Source of the DNA: Amycolatopsis mediterranei
GTDB taxonomy: Bacteria; Actinomycetota; Actinomycetes; Mycobacteriales; Pseudonocardiaceae
Length of the DNA: 64,000 nt
Assembly: GCF_026017845.1 (NCBI RefSeq)
Contig: NZ_CP100416.1
Location: 6,467,652-6,531,651 of the forward strand
Direction: 5' to 3'
Shown here: positions 32,706 to 40,413 of the stretch, piece after piece
Position numbering within the stretch: the first letter of the stretch is position 1
Layout of the letters: the number at the start of each line of letters is the position of its first letter
Program-made: the position numbers and the translations under genes
The notes under the pieces: generated by a model
Told to the model about the DNA's origin: nothing
What the model saw: the letters and a program-made list of their open reading frames with translations, nothing else
The model's database searches: none

Positions 32706-35198
32706 ATGGCGCCGTCGCAGGAGAGACCGCCCCGCCCCGCCGTCACCAACACACTGGTGGGGACCAACGCCGGGTACTCGGTGCAGGCCGGGAACATCGA
32801 TCAGGTCAACTTCTACGGGCCGCCGGCCCGGCCGCCGGCGCGGCGCGCGTTCCTGCCCGAGTACGGCCTGCCGCCGAGGTTCGGCCCCAGTTTCCTGCTG
32901 CGCAGCGAATACCAGGTCATCCCGTTCCACGGCCGGCACGGCGAACTCGCCGCCCTGACCGCGTGGTGCGCCGCCGACGAGGAGACCGGCGTCCGGCTGA
33001 TCACCGGACCGGGTGGCCAGGGCAAGACCCGGCTCGCGTTGGAGCTGATCACCGGGGCTGCCGAACAGGGCTGGTTGGCCGGGCGGCTGCGCCCCGGCTG
33101 CGACGAGCAGACCCTGTGGGACCTGTGCGGCGCCGGCGACGGCACCCTGGTGGTGATCGACTACGCGGAAACCCAGCCGGCGCTGCTGACCACGTTGTTC
33201 CGGGCCGCGGCCGAACGCCAGGAGGGCAGCGGCCCACTACGGCTGCTGCTGCTCGCCCGCAGCTCGGAGGCCTGGTGGCCGCAGCTGCGGATCAACGCCC
33301 CGGATCACCTCGCCGCACTGTGGGACGACGACGACACCGAACGCGCCCTGCCCGTGCTGTTCGACCGCGCCGCCGACCGGCCCCGCCGGTTCGCCGAGGC
33401 GGTCGCGACGTTCGCCGCGAAACTCGGCCTGCCCGCCGACGGGGTGGCCGAACCCACCGACCTCGCCCAGGACCGCTTCGGCCCGGCCCTGGCCCTGCAC
33501 ATGACCGCGCTGGCCGCGCTGCTGGACCACCAGGGTTCGGAAACGCCGCCATCAGCCGCCTTCCGCGACCCGGCCGGCCGCGTACTGGACCACGAACAGC
33601 GCTACTGGGCGGACGCCGCGCGGGCCGCCGAACTGCCGTACCACCGGCCCCGGCTGCTGCGCGCGGTGATGACGGCGGCGACCGGATGCGGCGCGGACCG
33701 CCGGGAGCAGGCCGTCGAGCTGCTGGGCCACCTGCCGGATCTGGCCGGTGAGCACGAGCGCGTCCTCGGCCGGTACGCCGACTGGGTCCACGAGCTGCAC
33801 CCGGGCCCGTGCTGGCTGAACCCGCTGCAACCCGACCTGCTCGGCGAGCGGTTGCTGGCCGACGCGCTGGCCGAACAGTCGGAGCTGGCCGGCGCGCTCG
33901 GCCGTGGGGCCACCGGACCGGACCAGCAGGGGACGCTGTGGACCGTCCTGGGCCGCGCGGTGGACCGGCATGCGGCGGCACGGTCCGCGCTGCCCGCCAT
34001 CCTCGCCGCCGGCCCGGACACCCTGTGGCTGGCCGGCACCCTGCTGGTGTCCTACCTGCCCCGCCCCGACCTGCTGCTCCCCGCGTTGATCGACGCCATC
34101 GACGACGTCACAGATCCGCGGATCCTGGTGGGCGGGGTGGACCACCTGCCGCACGCCCATCGCAATTCGGCGCTCAAGATCGCGGCCGCCGAGCGCGCCC
34201 TGCACCGGTTCGGCGAACTCCCCGAACGCGATGTCGCGGTGGAGGCGAGCCTGTGCTCCGATCTGGCCGACGGCCTTGTCTCCGCCGGCCGTTTCGAGGA
34301 GTCGTTGGACGCGCTGCAGACGGCGATCGACCTGTACGGCGAGTTGGTCCGCAGCCGGCCCGAGCAGTACGCGTCCAGGTATCTCAGGGCGAAGGCGAAC
34401 TACGCCGCCCAGCTGGACAATTGCGATCGTCACGACGAGGCGCGCGAGGTGAACGAGCAGGTAACGAAGGATGCGGAGCGCTACGGCCTGGCCGACGACG
34501 GCTACCTGATCGCCCAGGTCCTGTGGGGCCGCTCGGCGATCTTCAAGCACCTGGAGCGGCCGTTGAAGGCCGAGAAGATGATGGCCAGGGCGGTGGGCAC
34601 GTGCCGGGAGGCCGCCAATGGCGGAGACAAGTACGCCGCCGCCCAGCTGCCGATCATGATCATGAACCTGGCCAACCGGCAAAGCGACCTCGGCTGGCAC
34701 GAGGAAGCGCTGGCCACCATCGAGGAATCCGTACGGCTGATGCGCCGGCTGGACCACGCGTACCCCGACCCGCTGAACCCGACCCCTCCGCAGATTCTCT
34801 ACAACTACGCGCAATGCCTTCTCGACCGCGATCGGCCCGAAGAGGCCAGGGCGGTGATCGTCGAAGCGGTGCACCGGCTGCGGCGGGTGACCGAGTTCAA
34901 CACCGGAAGCCTGTGGCTGCTGTGGTCGGCGTTGCGCCTGTGGGGCGTGCGGCTGTGGAAGAGCGACTTCAGCGACGACACCGTCCGCGCCGAGTACGCG
35001 GAACTGGCCGCCCTGCAGGACCGCGACGACTGGCCGATCGACGGCCTACGGGGCGAAAGTGCGTTCAGCGCGTGGATGGGCTACGGACTGAAGCTCTTCG
35101 AAGCCGGCGACAAGGATGAGGGCACACGCTGGATGAACCGCGCCCGTGACCTGCCGTACGGACGCATGAACCGACCGCTCTTCAGCGACCTCATCTGA
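32706..35198 (+). CDS. STAND-type NTPase with TPR region and possible amyloid-signalling N-terminus
   Basis: The 830-residue protein has three parts. Residues 15-38 (NTLVGTNAGYSVQAGNIDQV, then NFYG) resemble the N-terminal amyloid-signalling motifs of actinobacterial NLR-like proteins (N-x-I-x-G-x-x-G-x-x-VQAG-x-I). Residues 75-500 are an NTPase core with Walker A GPGGQGKT (101-108), Walker B LVVIDYAE (148-155) and the sensor region LRLLLLARSSEAWW. Residues 520-760 are TPR-like helical repeats (for example SLCSDLADGLVSAGRFEESL and LANRQSDLGWHEEALATIEE). STAND proteins oligomerise on sensing a trigger, and many are antiviral or cell-death switches. No effector domain or partner with a matching motif was found nearby. 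It stands alone, with a weak ribosome site. Confidence 0.85.
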   Translation: MAPSQERPPRPAVTNTLVGTNAGYSVQAGNIDQVNFYGPPARPPARRAFLPEYGLPPRFGPSFLLRSEYQVIPFHGRHGELAALTAWCAADEETGVRLITGPGGQGKTRLALELITGAAEQGWLAGRLRPGCDEQTLWDLCGAGDGTLVVIDYAETQPALLTTLFRAAAERQEGSGPLRLLLLARSSEAWWPQLRINAPDHLAALWDDDDTERALPVLFDRAADRPRRFAEAVATFAAKLGLPADGVAEPTDLAQDRFGPALALHMTALAALLDHQGSETPPSAAFRDPAGRVLDHEQRYWADAARAAELPYHRPRLLRAVMTAATGCGADRREQAVELLGHLPDLAGEHERVLGRYADWVHELHPGPCWLNPLQPDLLGERLLADALAEQSELAGALGRGATGPDQQGTLWTVLGRAVDRHAAARSALPAILAAGPDTLWLAGTLLVSYLPRPDLLLPALIDAIDDVTDPRILVGGVDHLPHAHRNSALKIAAAERALHRFGELPERDVAVEASLCSDLADGLVSAGRFEESLDALQTAIDLYGELVRSRPEQYASRYLRAKANYAAQLDNCDRHDEAREVNEQVTKDAERYGLADDGYLIAQVLWGRSAIFKHLERPLKAEKMMARAVGTCREAANGGDKYAAAQLPIMIMNLANRQSDLGWHEEALATIEESVRLMRRLDHAYPDPLNPTPPQILYNYAQCLLDRDRPEEARAVIVEAVHRLRRVTEFNTGSLWLLWSALRLWGVRLWKSDFSDDTVRAEYAELAALQDRDDWPIDGLRGESAFSAWMGYGLKLFEAGDKDEGTRWMNRARDLPYGRMNRPLFSDLI

Positions 35199-35348
35199 CA
35201 GCCGGCGCCCGTGAGCTTTGCCGGCCGGCCCGCGTGATTTCACGATGTTCCTCCGGATTGCCGATAATTGCCCGGCGATGCTGTCAGCCGCCGTCGACAA
35301 TCCGTCGACAGTGCTGGTACGTGCGGTCCGTCCTGGCCGCCGCGGCTC

Positions 35349-36137
35349 TCAGACGACGGGCAGGATCCCGCCGTCCACCCGGTACTGCGCCCCGGTCAGC
35401 CAACGGGCGCGGTCGGAGGCGAGGAACACGACGAGTTCGGCCGCGTCTTCGGGTGAGCCGGGCCGGGCCATCGGGACGTTGAGGCTGGTGGCCAGGTCCC
35501 GCTGGGCCTGCTCGAGGCTGACGCCGCGGCTCTCGGCGATCTTGCGGTGGTGGGCGATCGCCCCCGGCGTGGGGATGAAGCCGGGCAGCACGTTCACCAC
35601 CCGCACGCCGCTCGGGCCCAGCTCGGCGGCCAAGGCCCGGCTGTAGGTGTTGAGCGCGGCTTTCGCCGCCGCGTAGGCGACCTGGCCCGGCTGCGGCAAC
35701 CGGCTGGCGATCGACGAAACGTGGACGACCACGCCGCGCCCGCGTTCGACCATCCCGGGCACGAGGTGCCGATCGAGCCGGACCGCGCCCAGCAGGTTGA
35801 GCGCCAAGTCGCTCTCCCAGCTCTCGTCACTGCGGACCAGGGTGTCCGCCGGCGGCGAGGCGCTGCCGGCGTTGTCGACCAGGACGTCGACGCCGCCCGC
35901 GGTGTCGAGCACCCGGCGGGCCAGGTCCGCGGCCCCGTCGGCGGTGGCGAGGTCGGCCGCGAAGAACGTCGCGGGCAGTTCACCTGGCTCCGGCGGTGTG
36001 CGGGCGGAGGCCAGGACGGTGGCCCCGGCGGCCGCGAAGCGCCGGACGATCGCCGCTCCCAGTCCCCTGCTGCCGCCGGTCACGAGCACCCGGCGGCCGG
36101 ACAGTCCTTCGTGGACGACGTCTTGATCGGATTCCAT
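35349..36137 (-). CDS. Short-chain dehydrogenase/reductase
   Basis: The 262-residue protein is a classical SDR: cofactor motif TGGSRGLGAA, NNAG-like VDNAGSA, catalytic Ser in VHVSSIASR, YxxxK as YAAAK, and the closing VLPGFIPTPGA plus GAQYRVDGG. The residue after the second beta-strand (ASARTPP) suggests NADP. The substrate is unknown. The gene is divergent from tetR, with a perfect 20-base palindrome between the two starts, so it is probably the main target of that regulator. Confidence 0.92.
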   Translation of the reverse strand: MESDQDVVHEGLSGRRVLVTGGSRGLGAAIVRRFAAAGATVLASARTPPEPGELPATFFAADLATADGAADLARRVLDTAGGVDVLVDNAGSASPPADTLVRSDESWESDLALNLLGAVRLDRHLVPGMVERGRGVVVHVSSIASRLPQPGQVAYAAAKAALNTYSRALAAELGPSGVRVVNVLPGFIPTPGAIAHHRKIAESRGVSLEQAQRDLATSLNVPMARPGSPEDAAELVVFLASDRARWLTGAQYRVDGGILPVV

Positions 36138-36151
36138 GCCGCCGAAGATAC

Positions 36152-36171
36152 CTGACTTACGCGTAAGTCAG
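36152..36171. promoter_or_regulatory. Perfect 20-base palindromic TetR operator
   Basis: CTGACTTACG and its exact reverse complement stand head to head without a spacer in the 58-base gap between the SDR and tetR genes. It is 14 bases from the SDR start codon, so binding would block both promoters. Confidence 0.8.
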
Positions 36172-36195
36172 TTTGCCGGGTGGGATGCTGGGGGT

Positions 36196-36759
36196 ATGAG
36201 CGAACGCGCCGACGGCCGGCGTACCGACACCCGCGAGCGCATCCGCGCCACCGCCCTGGAGATGTTCACGACGCAGGGGTACGAGCGGACCACGCTGGCC
36301 GAGGTCGCGGACCGGCTCGCCATCACCCGCCCGGCGGTCTACCACCACTTCCGCAGCAAGGAGGACGTGCTGACGAGCTCGTACGGCCGGGTCCTGCCCG
36401 AGCTCGCCGAGCTCACGGAGTCCCTGCAGCCGACGCCGGCGCCCTGGCAGCGGCGCAGCGACGCGTTGGACCGGTTCGCCGAGCTCATCCGGAGCGAGCA
36501 CGGCGCGTTGCTCGTGTGCGCCCGGGTGAACGAGCACGCGCTCGCCGGCCTCCCGGCGGCGGCCGAGCTGCTCCACCACCTCGACGCTCTCACGCGCTCA
36601 CTCGGCCCGGCCACCGACATCGAGGGCCGCATGCGCGCCCGGCTCGCCCTGAGCACCCTGGTGATGGCCGAGTCACGCGGCGCGCAGCTCGGCGGAACCG
36701 CGGCGGAACGGGCTACCGCGGCGCTCGCGCTGGCCCGTGAACTGCTGAACCCGAAGTAG
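36196..36759 (+). CDS. TetR-family transcriptional regulator
   Basis: The 187-residue protein has a TetR helix-turn-helix at about 10-58 (TRERIRATALEMFTTQGYER, TTLAEVADRLAITRPAVYHH, FRSKEDVL) and an all-helical ligand domain. ATG 36196 follows a G-rich stretch; an upstream in-frame ATG at 36136 would run through the palindrome and is rejected. It is divergent from the SDR gene and most likely represses that gene and itself through the palindrome at 36152. Confidence 0.92.
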   Translation: MSERADGRRTDTRERIRATALEMFTTQGYERTTLAEVADRLAITRPAVYHHFRSKEDVLTSSYGRVLPELAELTESLQPTPAPWQRRSDALDRFAELIRSEHGALLVCARVNEHALAGLPAAAELLHHLDALTRSLGPATDIEGRMRARLALSTLVMAESRGAQLGGTAAERATAALALARELLNPK

Positions 36760-36814
36760 CGTCCTGGACCGAGATGGGGTCTTCGCGGGAGTTCGTTCCG
36801 ATGTGCGGGTCGGG

Positions 36815-37958
36815 TCAAGTGGCTGCGCTCGAGGCGCTCCTGGAACGGACCCACCGGACGTGATCGCTCAGCGCGCACCCCCGGCCGCCGCGGCCGAGGA
36901 AGTCCCGTTCGGCGTCAGTGGGCGCCAAGCCGGCTGCTGGCCGGTAAGCGGCCTGCGCTTCGTCGCCGCGGCCCAGCCGGCGCAGCAGATCGGCTCGGGT
37001 GGCGTGGAAGGCGTAGTAGTTTGCGAGGTCCAGCTCGTCGACCAGCGTGAGGGCAGCGTCCGGGCCGTGGACTTCGGCGACGGCGACAGCGCGGTTGAGC
37101 TCCACGACCGGCGTGGGCGCGAAGGCAAGAAGTTGGCCGTAGAGAGCCAGGATCTGCCGCCAGTCGGTCTGTGCGGCGGTCGCGGCGCCGGCGTGCACGG
37201 CGTTGATGGCCCGCCTGGATCTGGTAGGGGCCGGGCTGGTTGCGACGGAGGCACCGTCGGACGATCGCCTGACCTTCCTCGATCAGGGCGAGCAGCCCGG
37301 ACACCTCGGGTTCGCCGGGCATGAGTTCGGCCAGGATCCGCGTCAGCCGGATCGCCTCCGCGCAGAGGCCGGGTCTGGTGAGTCCCGTGGCGTAGACGAC
37401 GGCCAGCACCGACCGCAGCCGTCCCGGCAGTTCCTCCGCCGCCGGGATCCGGTACGGGATGCGGGCGGCCTTGATCTTGCGTTTGGCGCGGACGAGACGT
37501 TGCGCCATGGCCGGTTCGGTCACCAGGAACGCCCGGGCCACCTCCGCGGTGGACAGCCCGCCCAGCAGCCGCAGGGTGAGCGCCACCCGGACCTCGGCGG
37601 CCAAAGCCGGGTGGCAGCAGGTGAAGATCAGGCGCAGCCGGTCGTCCGGCACGACGTCCCCCTCTCCCGGATCGTCCTAGGCGGCGAGCACGGCAACCTT
37701 GCCGAGCAGCTCGCGGCCCCGCGCGTCGCGGCGCAGCCGGTCGATGAGGCGCTTGCGTGCGGTGGTGGTGATCCAGCCACCGGGATTGGGCGGCAGCCCG
37801 TCCTGGCGCCACTTGACCATGGCGACGGCGAACGCCTCCTGCAGCGCGTCCTCGGCGAGGTCGATGTCACCGCAGAAACCGACGAGGGCGGCCAGCGATC
37901 GGCCTGACTCCGTGCAGAAGATGCGGCCGACCACGGCCTCGTCGACCACCTCGGTCAA
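36815..37958 (-). pseudogene. ECF sigma factor (RpoE41/DUF6596 type), inactivated three times
   Basis: The TTG start (37958) overlaps the YCII stop position expected in the undamaged gene. Region 2 is present (ALVGFCGDIDLAEDALQEAF, NPGGWITTTARKRLIDRLRR). An in-frame TAG at 37677 then interrupts LLGKVAVLAA-stop-DDPGEGDV. The next part (PDDRLRLIFTCCHPALAAEV, RLVRAKRKIKAARIPYRIP) has lost about 30 residues between LLALI and EEGQAIVRRCL. A one-base insertion near 37205 moves the end (TDWRQILALYGQLLAFAPTP) to another frame. A nonsense codon, a deletion and a frameshift leave no doubt that it is dead. Confidence 0.85.
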
Positions 37959-38280
37959 GCCATCGGCTCGTCGGCGAAGCCGGCGAACGGGCGAACGGGC
38001 GAACCTCGATCGGCACCTTGATGCACCCGGTGACCTTGGCCGCCCAGCCGAGTGCGGCGTCGAGATCGGCGGCCTCGATGACGTAGAAGCCACCGAGATG
38101 ATCCTTCGACTCCGCGAACGGGCCGTCGGTCGTCAGCAGCTCTCCGTCCGACTCGCGCACGACGGTGGCCGTGTCCGGCTCGTGCAAGCGGCCGGAGAAC
38201 ACCCAGGCACCCGCGGTCGCCATCTCCCGCTCGATCTCGCCGAGCCGCGCATGCGATTGCCGCATCTGCTCCTCGGTCAA
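37867..38280 (-). pseudogene. YCII-domain (DGPF) protein gene, damaged at both ends
   Basis: The central part is normal for DGPF/YCII proteins that accompany ECF sigma factors: LTTDGPFAESKDHLGGFYVI then EAADLDAALGWAAK and VPIEVRPFA. The N-terminal strand normally starting at an ATG behind GGAGG (such a signal remains at 38379) is cut by stops. An 8-base tandem repeat (GTTCGCCC twice, near 37990-38010) shifts the last codons so that the frame runs 90 bases into the sigma gene. Without that repeat the frame would stop just where the sigma TTG begins (TTGA overlap). Confidence 0.65.
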
Positions 38281-38475
38281 TCGCCTCGGCTCGCCCTCAT
38301 CCGGGCGTCACTGCGCGACAGTCGTGAGTTCCACCCCTCACCACCGGTCACGGCCACAGCCGTTGCTTGACACGATCATTGAAACTCCTCCGGATCGGCG
38401 GGCCTGTCCCGCATCATCACCCCACTACGAACGGGCCGTACCCGGATCGACACCGCAACGCCGGGAAATTCCGCG

Positions 38476-38778
38476 CTAGCGGGTCAGCGCAGTCAGGGTG
38501 GCGAGCAGTCCGGGGAACTGCTGCTCGAATTCCGCCCGGCGCAGGCGGACGAAGGTGCCGTTGCCGGCGTCACGCTGCACGATCAGCCCGGCCTCGCGCA
38601 GCGCCCGCCAATGGTGAGTCTTCGTCGACTTCGCCACCGGCATGGGGAACGAGGAGCACGCGCGCTCACCATCGGACGCGTCAGCGGCGAGTTCGACGAC
38701 GACCGCGCGACGCAACGGGTCCGCCAGTGCGCGGAAAACTTGCCCGAGGTCGACTTCGCCGATCGGCGGCACCACCAT
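38476..38778 (-). CDS. ArsR-family transcriptional regulator
   Basis: The 100-residue protein is a winged helix-turn-helix: VDLGQVFRALADPLRRAVVV, then FPMPVAKSTKTHHWRALREA (recognition helix) and GLIVQRDAGNGTFVRLRRAE. There is no cysteine cluster, so it is probably not a metal sensor. ATG 38778 is used; an in-frame GTG two codons earlier (38784) is equally possible, with GAGGGG before it. It is divergent from the haloacid dehalogenase gene. The twin repeats between them (38803-38849) are its likely binding sites. Confidence 0.85.
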   Translation of the reverse strand: MVVPPIGEVDLGQVFRALADPLRRAVVVELAADASDGERACSSFPMPVAKSTKTHHWRALREAGLIVQRDAGNGTFVRLRRAEFEQQFPGLLATLTALTR

Positions 38779-38802
38779 GTCCACACGAACCCCCTCGACG
38801 TA

Positions 38803-38849
38803 GGTACGACGGTTATCGTACCCTCCATAGGTACGACATTCATCGTACC
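38803..38849. promoter_or_regulatory. Twin ArsR operators
   Basis: GGTACGA-N6-TCGTACC occurs twice, at 38803-38822 and 38830-38849, 27 bases from start to start. The second extends to ATAGGTACGA-N6-TCGTACCTAT. Both are in the divergent promoter between arsR and the dehalogenase, and the second ends 13 bases before the dehalogenase start. Confidence 0.8.
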
Positions 38850-38862
38850 TATGGAGGTGTGC

Positions 38863-39534
38863 ATGCTCTGCGTGTTCGACGTCAACGAGACCCTGCTCGA
38901 CCTGGCCGCGCTCGACGACTTCTTCGCCGGCCTCACCGGCGACCCCAGCGCCCGCCGGGACTGGTTCGACCTGATGATCCACAATGCTCTGGCACTGACG
39001 GCGGCCCGAAGCTACCAGCCGTTCGGCAAGATCGCCGCAGCGTGCCTGCCGGCCATCGCGGCCACCCGCGGCCGCACCGCAACCCCCGAGCACCAACGCG
39101 AACTCGGGGAGCGCCTGCGCCGGCTTCCGGCCCATCCCGACGTGCACGAAGCGATCACCCGCCTCCGCGCCGCCGGGTTCGGCGTGGTCACCCTGACCAA
39201 CTCCGTCGCCACCGTCGCCGAGGACCAGTTGCGCAACGCCGGTCTCCGCCCGCTGGTCGACGCCGTCTACTCCGCCGACCAGGTCGGTCACCTCAAGCCG
39301 GCCCCGGAGCCCTACCAACTCGTGCTGGCAACCGAGCAGGTCGCCCCCTCCGACGCGGTCCTGATCGCCGCCCACGGCTGGGACATCACCGGCGCGGCGG
39401 CGGCCGGCCTCGCCACGGCGTTCGTGAGCCGAGGCCGGCACCGGCCACTCCCCGCCTCCGGCACGCCCACCTTCACCGCGACCGACGTCGACGACGTCGC
39501 CACCCAACTCATCGCCCGGCACGCCGGCCGATGA
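38863..39534 (+). CDS. HAD-family, haloacid dehalogenase type II-like hydrolase
   Basis: The 223-residue protein has the HAD motifs: nucleophile Asp in CVFDVNETLLD, motif II Thr/Ser in VTLTNS, motif III Lys in GHLKPAPEPY, and a C-terminal VLIAAHGWDITGA in which His takes the place of the usual acidic residue. This is a frequent feature of type II L-2-haloacid dehalogenases. ATG 38863 is preferred to ATG 38851, because GGAGG lies between them at the right distance. It should act in the cytoplasm on a 2-haloacid or a phosphate ester. Control by the adjacent ArsR is likely. Confidence 0.88.
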   Translation: MLCVFDVNETLLDLAALDDFFAGLTGDPSARRDWFDLMIHNALALTAARSYQPFGKIAAACLPAIAATRGRTATPEHQRELGERLRRLPAHPDVHEAITRLRAAGFGVVTLTNSVATVAEDQLRNAGLRPLVDAVYSADQVGHLKPAPEPYQLVLATEQVAPSDAVLIAAHGWDITGAAAAGLATAFVSRGRHRPLPASGTPTFTATDVDDVATQLIARHAGR

Positions 39535-39889
39535 ATCCGGACGCGGACAAAGGCACTGCACGCTGCTCGCCAGGCCGCCGCAACAGTGCCGGGACCGGAC
39601 GCCCGAACCACTCACCGCCGAGCACCTGGACCACCTGTCCGTGACTCGCCTTGGCATGCTCGACGTACCACCGGAACCGACCGGTACCGTCGCACAGCTC
39701 CGTCCCGGCGCGACACTACTGAAGTTGGCCGCGACCGCGGTCTGGGTGCGTCACCCGGAGGAGCTCCTGCGCCGGTTGCCGGAGCGACCACGGCCGAAGG
39801 ATGTCGAACGGGCCGCGCAGTACGCGGCGGTTCGCGAAACGCTGCGCGCCGAACGGGTTCCGCTCGGCTTGGTGCGATTCACGGCCGAG
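39535..39889. other. Gap with an unrecognised coding-like stretch
   Basis: On the plus strand a frame from 39641 reads LDVPPEPTGTVAQLRPGATL then LKLAATAVWVRHPEELLRRL and RAAQYAAVRETLRAERVPLG, which looks like protein but ends in noise after about 39890. I do not recognise it. It may be the start of a gene cut by the same event that left the remnants at 39890-40130. Confidence 0.35.
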
Positions 39890-40115
39890 GCTGAGTGCGG
39901 CGGAAAGTGCAACGCCGCGACGATGGCGCGTTCCTCGAAGCTGAAATGCGATTCGACGATCGCGGCCAGACCGTGCAGCTCGCCGAGCACACGTGCGGCC
40001 ACGGCCGCATCCGGTTCGGCCGTGATCCCGCCCAGTACCTGATCGAGCTGCCGCTCCGGCGCGCAACCAACGACGGGGCCCAAGTCATCCAGTGGACCGC
40101 CGACGGCGGGCACCC
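39890..40115 (-). pseudogene. Possible hemerythrin-domain remnant
   Basis: Leftward reading gives QLDQVLGGITAEPDAAVAAR then VLGELHGLAAIVESHFSFEE and RAIVAAL, like the fourth helix (H-x3-E/H-x-H-F-x-x-E-E) of actinobacterial hemerythrin-like proteins. The rest is missing. The opposite strand at 40035-40120 carries a ricin-type scrap (ATNDGAQVIQWTADGG), so unrelated fragments meet here. Confidence 0.4.
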
Positions 40116-40413
40116 AGTCGCGGCCTGAAAGTTTCCCGGAATTGCGTTGGTCTTTGAAAGTTTCGCGGGATCGCGCTCTTCTTCGTCGCAAGCCACAGAC
40201 TTGTTTGACACCACGAGTCGACCCCGCTTATCGTTCTGGTCGAACCGGTTCGAACACGATTGCCTACCGACCGATGTCCTGCTCCGCGGGCCTGGAGGCG
40301 GTAGACGAGTCCATAGTGGACCTCTCCATTCCGGCGGCCCCGGCGGGTAGTGACGATGGGTCCGATGATCGGTGTATCCCCGTAGACGCGACACCCGCGA
40401 AAGGGATTTCTTG

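Noticed and set aside
31215..32939. 574-codon minus-strand frame as one protein
   Set aside because: It chains the small conserved gene, noise, the GH2 fragment and antisense sequence of the STAND gene; only 31215-31589 is supported as a gene.
38476..39657. Extension of the ArsR frame to 393 codons
   Set aside because: The upstream part is antisense to the dehalogenase. ArsR proteins are about 100 residues, and the start at 38778 fits the operators.
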